Translations under genes and position numbers: made by a program
Notes under the pieces: generated by a model
Seen by the model: only the letters and a program-made list of their open reading frames with translations
Told to the model about the DNA's origin: nothing
The model's database searches: none
Assembly (NCBI RefSeq): GCF_004210375.1
Contig: NC_134834.1
Coordinates: forward strand, 17,601,027-17,665,026
Direction of reading: 5' to 3'
Source: Tachypleus tridentatus
Taxonomy: Eukaryota; Arthropoda; Merostomata; Xiphosura; Limulidae
Length of the DNA stretch: 64,000 nt
In this document: positions 55,561 to 64,000 of the stretch, in pieces
Layout of the letters: each line of letters begins with the position of its first letter
Numbering within the stretch: position 1 is the first letter of the stretch

Positions 55561-56062
55561 ATCCAACTGTTAGTTAATTTGTAATTTGTTTATTATATTA
55601 CATATATAACAATGACTCTGGTTTCTTAATTTGATCTTCGAACTTTCTAGAAGACTTACTCAGTCAAGGGAAAATCTCTGGATTAATCCATATTAACAAA
55701 CTTTCCAATTTCTTACCGGCTTATTACATCGAACTACTTAGAATATGAGTTTTTTATATTACCAACCCAATCAGATTTATATATATTTATATATATATAT
55801 ATAATTTAAAAAAAAAACGTATAGAACAGGGGATACAGTCAGGTTAGATTTAAGCAAAGAGTGACTAGGTTTGATAGACGGTGTATCCCCAAGTCCTAAT
55901 GCTTCAGATACCTCCACAACCAAGATAAATTCTTTTATTTTCACACTGTATAATTTCTACCCTGCTGTTCATGTAATAAATGTTTCGTTTCTATCTGTCT
56001 ACGTGTATAAACTCATGTTTCTTAGGACATCTCTTTTTCCTATCTGATCCATTTTGTCACTT
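55561..56062. other. Unique sequence with a TA-rich tract
   Basis: An alternating TA tract at about 55,779-55,803. No gene recognised. Confidence 0.5.
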
Positions 56063-56235
56063 TAGAACCAAGCATGCTACCCTTTTAGCCGTGGAGTCAT
56101 TATAATGTTATGGTCAGTTCCACTATTCGTTGGTAAAAGAGTAACCCAAGAGTTGGCGGTGGGTGGTGATGACTAGCTGCCTTCCATCTAGTCTTTCACT
56201 GCTACATTAGGAACTAAATGCAAAATAAACCAAAA
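56063..56235 (+). mobile_element. SINE-A, both ends damaged
   Basis: Starts in the body at AACCAAGCATGCTACCCTTT. The region before the tail is deleted (CATTAGGAACTAAATGCAAA). Confidence 0.88.
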
Positions 56236-56620
56236 CTAATGATGTGAATGTATCACATAAAACATATAAAAATAGTTTAACTAAGAAACAAATATTAGAC
56301 AGCCATAAGAGCAACATCCCTAGTCGTTAAGCGTTGCTACAGGGCACGAGAACAAAGTAATCAACAACGAAAGTAGTAGGCGTTGTTAAAGAAAGAACAC
56401 ACCTATCTCCCCCTATTTTTTTAAAAATTAATTTCATGTGGCGAGGAACATCAAAAGGGGAAAAAATATAAATATAAATAAAAAATATAAATTATGATGC
56501 GGATCGAGTGTTAATTTTTCTTACCTAAAGGAGGAATCCATACGCATTAGATATCAAAACAATTTAAAAATGTTTTACAACGGTCAGTAATCTAAGTACT
56601 TCAGCCTTTTAGGTTTTGAA
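56236..56620. other. Unique AT-rich sequence
   Basis: Nothing recognised. Confidence 0.5.
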
Positions 56621-56921
56621 ACTATGGGTGATGTTTGTTTGTTTTTTTAATTTCGCACAAAGCTACTGGAGGGCTATCTGTGCTAGCTGTCCCTAATTTA
56701 GCAGTATAAGACTAGAGGGAAGGCAGCTAGTCATCACCACCCACCGCCAACTCTTGGGCTACTCTTTTACCAACGAATAGTGGGATTGACCGTCACATTA
56801 TAATGCTCCTACGGCTGAAATGGCGAGCATGTTTGGCGCGACGGGGATGCGAACCCGCGACCCTCAGATTACGAGTCGCACGCCTTAACAGGCTTGGCCA
56901 TGCCGGGCCACTATGGGTGAT
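56621..56921 (-). mobile_element. SINE-A with perfect 12-bp target-site duplication
   Basis: Body 56633-56909 (277 bp) between ACTATGGGTGAT at 56621-56632 and 56910-56921. Confidence 0.97.
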
Positions 56922-57340
56922 TATACAGACGTTGAACAAAGTGAAAACAAAATGTGATTACTATTTGTATAAAGGTGGCGCTTAAGTTATGATGTTTAAT
57001 ATTCAGGTTTAGTCTGTGTAGTCTTTAAATAGCTAAGCAGAATATATTATGGAATTGTACCCAACACTGTGGTTGCATTGTTTTCTCCGTTACAATAACA
57101 TATAACTCACAGAAATTTAAATAAAAATACCGTCACTGTTGTAAATAGAACTGCTAATTGCTGGTGGAGTTCGCTTCGTATTTTACATAGAAAATGATTA
57201 TTTTGCTCAGTTTTTGGTATCTGGTCTTTCCAAGTGTTGTAACAAGCAATATATGGGTCCGAATAGATGGATAATAATATATTTACTCATATAAATGAGT
57301 TTTGTCCAATGCCATGCTATTTTACAGGTATAATTCTCAT
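56922..57340. other. Unique AT-rich sequence
   Basis: Nothing recognised. Confidence 0.5.
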
Positions 57341-57620
57341 GTGACAGGCAAGAACCTGTCACAGAGTGACACAATTCTGTCTTCTTGCGACCCTACACTT
57401 TTCAAACAATGTGACAGACAAGAACCTGTCACAGAGTGACACAATTCTGTCTTCTTGCGACCCTACACTTTTCAAACAATGTGACAGACAAGAACCTATC
57501 ACAGAGTGACACAATTCTGTCTTCTTGCGACCCTACACTTTTCAAACAATGTGACAGACAAGAACCTGTCACAGAGTGACACAATTCTGTCTTCTTGCGA
57601 CCCTACACTTTTCAAACAAT
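57341..57620. repeat. 70-bp tandem array, exactly four copies, with hairpin
   Basis: Four units of 70 bp, differing by about two bases in total. Each holds GTGACAG-(8 nt)-CTGTCAC (inner bases matching best in the first unit) followed by GTCACAGAGTGAC, so each can fold into stem-loops. Confidence 0.98.
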
Positions 57621-57942
57621 TATATGAATATTTCAGTATATTCTAAAAGTTTTCTAACAAAAATTACTTGATCCTTCTGCAAAAGTCCAGGTGGTTCTGA
57701 CGTCATCTGGAAGCGATTCGTGAGATTAATAGAGCCGCAGTTCGTTAGAAAGTGCACAATTTGGTATAATTAGTGACTTAAAGTTTGAAGACAGGATTAA
57801 TGTGTAATGAAGAGAAATGTACTACATGCTTAACGTGGTAACAAATGTATAACGTATGGACAAAGTTTTGTCATCATCAGAACCCAGTAAGTAACCTTGT
57901 AAGCGTCCTTGTCTGGTGACTTCACAGAAAGTTGACTCATAG
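57621..57942. other. Unique sequence with a CRE palindrome
   Basis: TGACGTCA at 57698-57705. No gene recognised. Confidence 0.5.
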
Positions 57943-57952
57943 AGATTTCTGA

Positions 57953-58133
57953 TGTATCTCAGAACGGCTGGTATGGGTATTAACACTTTTACTGATAAAG
58001 AGAGAACAATGTTTCGACCTTCCTAGATCATCTTCAGGTTAAGAAGGAGAGAGTTTGAAAGTGACCTTTGCCGGACACATGTCTTAGAGACGAGAGTATA
58101 AATGGGAACCGGATTGTAGGGGGCGTTGCTGGT
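57953..58133 (+). repeat. Left inverted repeat of the Penelope-like element
   Basis: Complement of 59213-59390 with modest divergence. On the minus strand it contains CTGAAGATGATCTAGGAAGG followed by TCGAAACATTGTTCTC, a motif conserved in all four copies of this terminus in the window. Confidence 0.9.
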
Positions 58134-58190
58134 TATTGAACATAAAGCTAATTTTGGTGGTAGTGAGAAGGTACTAATAGCAGTAACCAA

Positions 58191-59191
58191 AACTACCTAC
58201 AAATAAATGACCTAAGTATGGTGAATCCCGTGTCACCAGTTCTGGCCAACATTTTCATGACACAGATTGAGTCACAAGCGATCAATTCAACCTTACACCC
58301 ATCACTATACTGGTACAGATATGTTGATGAAACAATTGCTGGATTCAAATTTACAGAACACGCAATTAGGTTTTTCAGTTACGTTAACTCGATACACCCC
58401 AACATTAAGTTCACCTGTGAACAGGAAAAGCTAACCAAACAGCATTTCTTAACCTCAAGATAACTAGAACTGATGCACAATTCAAAACAGAAATCTACAG
58501 AAAAATCACCCATACTAGATTATACTGGGACTCAGCACATGAAACAAAACAAAAACTCAACATACTAATAAACCAAATAAACACAACCACAAAACTATGT
58601 TCACCTGATAAAATTAACAATGAAATCAACAAAATAAAACAATACTTCATCAACATCAACAAATGTCCTCAAAAAACTTTTAAAAACAATATACACACAC
58701 ATCTAGACCAACAACAAACAAACAACAGTAAATACCAAGATACAACAAACTACAAAACCTTATACTGCTGTATACCATATGTTCCTGATATCAGAGAAAG
58801 AATAGCCAGCATTTGGCAAAAATTAGTAACAAAATATGACATTCCAGTTAATACCAAATTTATTCAAAAACCAGGCACAAAACTGAGGTCTATACTATGT
58901 AAAAACTACATTGACAAACACCACACCAACATTATTTATAAAATACAATGTGATAACTGCCACGACCTCTATATTGGAGAAACAAGTAGAAAAATGGAAA
59001 CTAGGTTAAAAAACAAAACAAAAAACACCACATGTTTTTGAACATTGCATAAACGCAACATAACCATAGAAAACACCCAGATATTAAGTAGGGAAACAAA
59101 TATAAATAAATACAAAATCAAAGACGCCCTTATACAGAAAATAAAACCAAAAGTAAACCAATATAATGTAATACCTTTATACCTATACTAA
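58191..59191 (+). pseudogene. Penelope-like reverse transcriptase plus GIY-YIG endonuclease, broken
   Basis: The readable frame begins inside the reverse transcriptase (LSMVNPVSPVLANIFM); the fingers and earlier parts are missing. The catalytic box reads YVDE instead of YVDD, then NIKFTCEQEK. A frameshift near 58443 moves to another frame (FLNLKITRTDAQFKTEIYRK), which stays open to 59038. It includes IIYKIQCDNCHDLYIGETSR, the GIY-YIG motif of Penelope elements with the following Arg. Further shifts or stops lie at about 59030 and 59060 before the usual C-terminal KPKVNQYNVIPLYLY and stop at 59189-59191. The intact protein would copy RNA and nick DNA for insertion. This copy cannot. Confidence 0.93.
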
Positions 59192-59212
59192 TTAATAACT
59201 TAACATACACCT

Positions 59213-59390
59213 GCAACGCTCCCTACAGTCCCGTACCTGTTTATACTCTCGTCCCTAAGACATGTGTCCTTCAACGGTCACTTTCAAACTCTCTCTTTCT
59301 TAACCTGAAGATGACCTAGGAAGGTCATAACGTTGTTCTCTCCTTGTCAGTAAAAGTGTTAATATCCATACCAGCCGTTCTGAGATACAT
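59213..59390 (-). repeat. Right inverted repeat of the Penelope-like element
   Basis: Inverted partner of 57953-58133. On the plus strand it holds CTGAAGATGACCTAGGAAGG, then TCATAACGTTGTTCTC. Confidence 0.9.
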
Positions 59391-59433
59391 TTTTATTTCA
59401 AGCAAGTTTCTCGTCATCAAGAAAGACTTCTGA

Positions 59434-59581
59434 ATTGATTCCCATTAGGATTACGTACAACCCGACAGAAGTATCCTTTTATAGAACTCAATATCGAGGT
59501 ATAATAGATTAATCGGGAAACGCTGTTCGTAACTTCTTCGGTTTGAGGTTATATAAACAAGGTACTCGTGTTGAATAATAT
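59434..59581. other. Unique sequence
   Basis: Nothing recognised. Confidence 0.4.
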
Positions 59582-60415
59582 GCTGCACAGTAAGAGAGTG
59601 TAGTGAGTGTATATTAATATTGTACTGCACGGTAAGAGAGTGCAACGAGTGTAAATTAGTAACATACTGCACAATTAGAAAGTGCAACGAGTATATATTT
59701 GTAATAAACTGCTCAGGAAGATAGTGCAACGAGTGTATATTTGTAATAAACTGCTCAGGAAGATAGTGCAACGAGTGTATATTGGAAACATACTGCACAG
59801 TAAGAGAGCGCAACAAGTGTAAATTAGTAATATACTGTACAGTAAGAGAGTGCAACGAGTGTAAATTAGTAATGTATCGCACAGTAAGGGAGTGCAACGA
59901 GTGCATGCACATTAGTAATGTGTTGCACAGTAAAAGAGTGCCAACTAGTAAAGTGTTGCAGAGTGAGAGAGTGCAAATTAGTAAAGTGTTGCAGAGTGAG
60001 AGAGTGCAAATTAGTAAAGTGTTGCAGAGTGAGAGAGTGCAAACTAGTAAAGTGTTGCAGAGTGAGAGAGTGCAACGAGTGCAAATTAGTAAAGTGTTGC
60101 ACAGTAAGAGAGTGCAAACTAGTAAAGTGTTGCAGAGTGAGAGAGTGCAAATTAGTAAAGTGTTGCAGAGTGAGAGAGTGCAAACTAGTAAAGTGTTGCA
60201 GAGTGAGAGAGTGCAAATTAGTAAAGTGTTGCACAGTAAGAGAGTGCAAACTAGTAAAGTGTTGCAGAGTGAGAGTGTAACGAGTGCATGCACATTGGTA
60301 ATGTATTGCACAGTGAGAGTGCAACGAGTGCAAATTAGTAATGTGATGCACAGTAAGAGAGTGCAACGAGTGCAAAATAATAATACATTGCACAGTGAGA
60401 GAACACAATGAGTGT
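59582..60415. repeat. 33/42-bp minisatellite
   Basis: The core unit is 33 bp (GTGCAAATTAGTAAAGTGTT, GCAGAGTGAGAGA). A 42-bp form carries an extra GTGCAACGA, and longer, more diverged forms flank the core. Most units are multiples of three, so several frames on both strands stay open for hundreds of bases (up to 331 codons at 60446-59451 on the minus strand). These predicted proteins are products of the period. I see no start, splice or domain evidence for a gene. Confidence 0.96.
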
Positions 60416-60887
60416 ATATCACATATATATTGATAGAACAAATCAATAAACTACGATGCTATTTTCTTATTTTTTTTTCCGAGTAACAGGATAAAACATG
60501 CGAAGGAAGGTAAGTCATATGACGACACTCGAAAAACTTTTTAAGAATATTAAACAAAAATTGCGCATAGAAACGTATAGAAACAGTCCGAGTGAAGTGT
60601 GGAAAAAAAGGATTCTTATATGAGGGGGGGGGAGATAAACCCAGTTAATTTACTGAATTTGCAAAAAATTCAAAAATAAGTAAGTAAAGTTTTTGACCAC
60701 AGTACTAGTTTTATAAACCTAAACTCATAGTATCAAGTAAGTTTGGATACACACACACACATACACACAAATATATATAAATATATATATACACACACAA
60801 CCCCTTCCCCACCCGAAATAAAATAGGACTTTAATAGTTGAGATAAAATAATCGTATTCGATATACCATGAATAAACGTGCCTTCAC
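60416..60887. other. Unique sequence with CA/TA simple repeats
   Basis: A mixed (CA)n/(TA)n tract at about 60,750-60,800. No gene recognised. Confidence 0.6.
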
Positions 60888-61093
60888 TTACGAGACAACG
60901 GTAATTTTACGGACTTACAACGCTAAAATCTATACGACAGAGGGAAGGCAGCTAGTCATCACCACCCATCGACAACTCTTGGGCTACTCTTTTATCAACG
61001 AATAGTGGGATTGATCGAAACGTTATAACACTCTCACGGCTGAAAGGACGAGCACGTTTGGTGGGACGGCGACTCGAACCCACGGCTCTTAGA
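60888..61093. mobile_element. SINE-B head fragment (plus) joined to SINE-A body (minus)
   Basis: 60888-60935: ACTTACAACGCTAAAATC. 60938-61093: GAGGGAAGGCAGCTAGTCAT to CGACTCGAACCCACGGCTC, tail and outermost head missing. Confidence 0.75.
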
Positions 61094-61256
61094 GTAAAAT
61101 GTGAAAACATATTTCAAGTGATTGACAGTCGCAACTTCAAACACGTTGGGTGCGTTTTTATCCACTTTTGTAACACGTTGGGTGTGTTTTTATCCACTTT
61201 TGTATACATTTTTATTCTTTCATAAATTTTTTGTGGTTCGTATTCTTCGCGAAGTT
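61094..61256. repeat. Short direct repeat
   Basis: CACGTTGGGTGCGTTTTTAT and CACGTTGGGTGTGTTTTTAT are adjacent (spacing about 36 bp, two copies). Confidence 0.7.
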
Positions 61257-61376
61257 CTCCCGCTGGTACAGCGGTAAATCTGTAGACTTACAACGCTAAA
61301 ATCAGGGGTTCGATTCCTCTCGGCGGACTCAGCAGATAGCCCGATGTGGCTTTGCTATAAGAAAACACAAACACGC
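61257..61376 (+). mobile_element. SINE-B
   Basis: Complete: head CTCCCGCTGGTACAGCGG, box B GGGGTTCGATTCC, tail AAGAAAACACAAACACG. Confidence 0.92.
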
Positions 61377-62530
61377 GCATTCTCGGTGGCAAAAATGTAA
61401 AATGGAAAGAGTTATTTTTTTTTAATTTAACACCCTTAATGGAGACCTGTTATTTGGGAATTGGAAGGCATTGTTAAAGATGACTAACTGCAAGTTTCAG
61501 TTTAGAAATCGATATGGTAACAATTGTATTACCATGGAAGTTTTCTTGATGGGTTTTTTTCTTTCCCCGCTAACGAAGCCAAGTAGTCAACAAAAATGTC
61601 GCTATAATCTTAAACATAGAATTAAAAATCGGTTACTTTTATATAATTATCTCAAACAAACCATTCTTGAGACGTAATTCCCTGATTGGTTAACGGTTGG
61701 GAGGTTAGCATCGCCTGTGTTATCTAACTATAGAAAGCCATCGAGTAATCAGTAAGATGACGCTAGTGTCTGTATTGTTGGTAAAAAAACAAACAAACAC
61801 AACAAACAAACAAAAAAGCCCATTAGTAATCACTAGTAACCTTTGTTGCACTTGGGCAAGCACTGTTTCAAGTGTTACCTTAGATATATATGGTGGATTA
61901 CATTGTTACGATCACCAAATCAACCGATATCCAAAAATACGTAACAACACTTGCTCACACTTATTCCAATTCCAACCCAAGTAAGTACACTTTTTGCTCA
62001 CTACGTGGCGTCGTTAGCTAGGAGCAAAATTGTCTATAATATACATTTTATTTTCTAAATTTTAACTTTCACTTTTCATCCGAGCTGTGACTTCGCTGTC
62101 TCAACTGACATGACGTCATTTAGTTTTTTACCGCTAGAACCTTTCACTAGTGTTTCAGTTTTCAAACTTTTTGTTGAAAATAAAGAATATTTAAAACGCT
62201 GTTTTCAAAAGACTGTCAGTTTTATAATTTTCATTCAAACTAGAGGGAAATTTGCAAGTCTACAGAGTTGCCACGTGAAAATACGAGACTTGATTCACGG
62301 TGTTGGACACATCAGATGAGGCTTAGCTTTGAATTAAGGCTTAGCTATGAAGAAACATAAATCAGAAGAATGGTAATTTGAAAGGATTGTGTGAATTCTC
62401 CAGTTTTATGGGTTGAAGAAAAATGTTTATTATATTTCCAAATTTACGAAACTAAATGGAAAAAATGTGACTTAATAAATGTACGAACTGCGCATGTTCC
62501 TCTAAATAACAAGTAGAGTAACACGGGTCT
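61377..62530. other. Unique AT-rich sequence with a CRE palindrome
   Basis: TGACGTCA at 62111-62118, immediately upstream of a 69-codon frame (62110-62319) with no family resemblance. A donor-like CCAACCCAAGTAAGT lies near 61980. No gene called. Confidence 0.35.
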
Positions 62531-62826
62531 TTAACTTATTGTTTGTTTTTGAATTTTCGCGCAAGGCTACACAAGAGCTATCTGCGCTAGCCGTCACTAA
62601 TTTAGAAGTTTAAGACAAGAGAGAAGGCAGCTATTTATCACCACCCACCATCAACTCTTGGGCTACTCTTTTACCCACGAATAGTGGGATTGACTGTAAC
62701 CGTAATAACACCCCTACGGCTGAAAGGGCGAGCATGTTTGGTGTGATGGGGATTCGAACCCACGACCCTCGGATTACGAGTCGAGTGCCTTAACCCACCT
62801 GGTCATGCCAGGCGTTAACTCATTGA
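62531..62826 (-). mobile_element. SINE-A with target-site duplication
   Basis: Body about 62541-62815 between TTAACTTATTG and TTAACTCATTG (one mismatch). Confidence 0.93.
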
Positions 62827-63220
62827 ATTGTTTCCCTACAAGTTTCATGTAGTTCGTGTAATTAAATCAGTTCTAATTAAAACTTGTATTGAAATGAATT
62901 CCTGGAGATTGTTCTGAACATTTTTAGGTGGTTTGAAGACAGAAAAAGAGGATTTATTGGATAATCCGCCTCCATAGGTTGCTTATTATAATAGTAATAG
63001 TTTGAGTTGCTACAGATGCAACAAAGTTTGAAATAGTACGCACGGAAAGTAAAGTATCAAGAAATGTTACGTAATTGAAAGTATATGATACATACAAGCT
63101 AAATAAATGTTCTATTTAAAACTGACTGGATAGTTTCGTATGGTTTTGATACACCAATCGACTTGTAACGTTTACTTTTTCAAAGTTTTTTATTTTTTTT
63201 CTGCTTCAAGAAATATTCTG
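62827..63220. other. Unique AT-rich sequence
   Basis: Nothing recognised. Confidence 0.5.
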
Positions 63221-63490
63221 GTCCGGCATGACCAGGTAGTTAAGGCACTCGACTCGTAATCTCAGGGTCGCGGGTTCGAATCCCACCAAACATGCTCGCC
63301 ATTTCAATCGTGGGGGAGCTATAATGTGACGGTCAATTCCATTATTCGTTGGTAAAAGAGTAGCCCAAGAGTTGGTGGCGGGTAATGATAACTAGCTGTC
63401 TACCCTCTAGTCTTACACTGCTAAATTAGGGACGGCTAGCGCAGATAGCCCTCGATTAGCTTTACGTGAAATTCAAAAACAAACAAACAA
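63221..63490 (+). mobile_element. SINE-A
   Basis: Full-length but missing about 8 bp after box B (GGTTCGAATCCCACCAAACA). Confidence 0.94.
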
Positions 63491-63594
63491 ATATATTGTT
63501 TACAGAGTGCAGGATTGTTAATTGTCAGCAATACTGATGTGTCTGCCACACCAGCTGTGTTAATTTAATGGGGACATTTTATACAGAAATGAAT

Positions 63595-63728
63595 TGTTTG
63601 TTTGTTTACTGTGAATTTCGCGCAAAGCTACACAAGGATTATCTGCGCTAGCCGTCCGTAATTTAGCAGCGCAAAACTAGAGAGACAGACTTTCAGCCGT
63701 GATGGTTTTATAATGTTACCGTCAACCA
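63595..63728. mobile_element. SINE-A foldback chimera
   Basis: A minus-strand tail and part body (63595-63690: GAATTTCGCGCAAAGCTACA) switches at about 63690 to a plus-strand mid-body (CTTTCAGCCGTGATGGTTTT). Same type of junction as at 7349. Confidence 0.85.
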
Positions 63729-64000
63729 GGGGCGTAGATTTTTTACACCCGATGGGGGGATGATTTTTACAACCACCTATGTGAACTGTTCAATTTTCAA
63801 ATTGGTAATCTGATTACGTGAACCTGAAAGCTGTAAACATGCAGTCACAGAGTAATCTTGTTGCTACGATACTTGCATGTATACTTGGGCCTACTGACTG
63901 ATACTTACGAACTATCGCTTAGATTGAAAAGCTTAGAAGCACGCCTATATTAAAGATGTACATTTCGGCTACTGAGAAAGCCTACATCTAGGCCTAATTA
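63729..64000. other. Probable edge of an unclassified dispersed repeat
   Basis: Begins AGGGGCGTAGATTTTTTACA then CCCGATGGGGGGATG, a texture typical of dispersed invertebrate repeats. It runs off the right edge. No open frame. Confidence 0.3.

Larger units (their letters stand above)
57953..59423 (+). mobile_element. Penelope-like retroelement, 5'-truncated coding part, inverted ends
   Basis: Long inverted terminal repeats (57953-58133 and 59213-59390) enclose a degraded frame with reverse transcriptase and GIY-YIG endonuclease signatures, the hallmark domain pair of Penelope-like elements. A 3' extension (ATTTCAAGCAAGTTTCTCGT) continues to 59423. Flanks AGATTTCTGA (57943-57952) and AGACTTCTGA (59424-59433) look like a target duplication with one mismatch. 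Confidence 0.92.

Noticed and set aside
59451..60446. A 331-codon minus-strand frame and overlapping plus-strand frames of 120-209 codons
   Set aside because: Frames are open on both strands because the repeat period is a multiple of three; no domain, start context or exon structure.

Overview
This window looks like nuclear DNA from an arthropod with a large, intron-rich, repeat-rich genome. The base composition is AT-rich, there are no operons or long uninterrupted genes, and roughly every kilobase carries a tRNA-derived SINE. The dominant SINE (called SINE-A here) most resembles sequences I associate with horseshoe crabs (Limulidae). That taxonomic call is from memory and moderate in confidence; 'chelicerate' is safer.

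Layout. Bases 1-3263 are the end of a 71-bp satellite array that runs off the left edge. From 3.3 to 24 kb the DNA is SINEs, Penelope-terminus debris and unique AT-rich sequence, with no gene I can defend. From 24.6 to 41.2 kb several exon-like segments lie on the minus strand. Three of them (40608-40500, 31390-31246, 24990-24651) have splice sites and matching phases and join into a predicted 197-residue single-pass membrane protein of unknown family. Three more segments (41245-41156, 41012-40836, 27875-27676) may be alternative or neighbouring exons. A dead Tigger/pogo DNA transposon (33778-36178) sits in the large first intron. Four tandem arrays (76, 63/62, 53 and 55 bp units) lie between 38 and 45.3 kb. 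From 46 to 57 kb there are more SINEs, a diverged intron-containing tRNA-Ile(UAU)-like sequence (49419-49510) and two blocks that are inverted copies of blocks at 29 and 10.7 kb. At 57.3-60.4 kb there is a 4 x 70-bp array, a Penelope-like retroelement with reverse transcriptase and GIY-YIG endonuclease remnants inside long inverted terminal repeats, and a 33/42-bp minisatellite.

SINE families, with labels made up for this report. SINE-A is about 280 bp, with a tRNA-Thr(CGU)-like head and a tail ending in (CAAA)n; about ten copies have clear 9-13 bp target-site duplications. SINE-B is about 120 bp, with a tRNA-Val(UAC)-like head and a tail ending in an A/CA-rich run. SINE-C is about 120 bp, with another tRNA-like head and the core 'GGGTATCGAAACCC' on its minus strand. 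There are also older relatives with different heads but SINE-A-like bodies. One SINE-A lies inside a SINE-C with a duplication, so that SINE-C is older. SINEs account for most short open frames in the window, which are not genes.

Most worth following up: the split membrane-protein gene; the Penelope-like element, whose ends carry a conserved hammerhead-like motif; tail-less SINE insertions with target-site duplications; foldback SINE chimeras; and the two inverted composite duplications.
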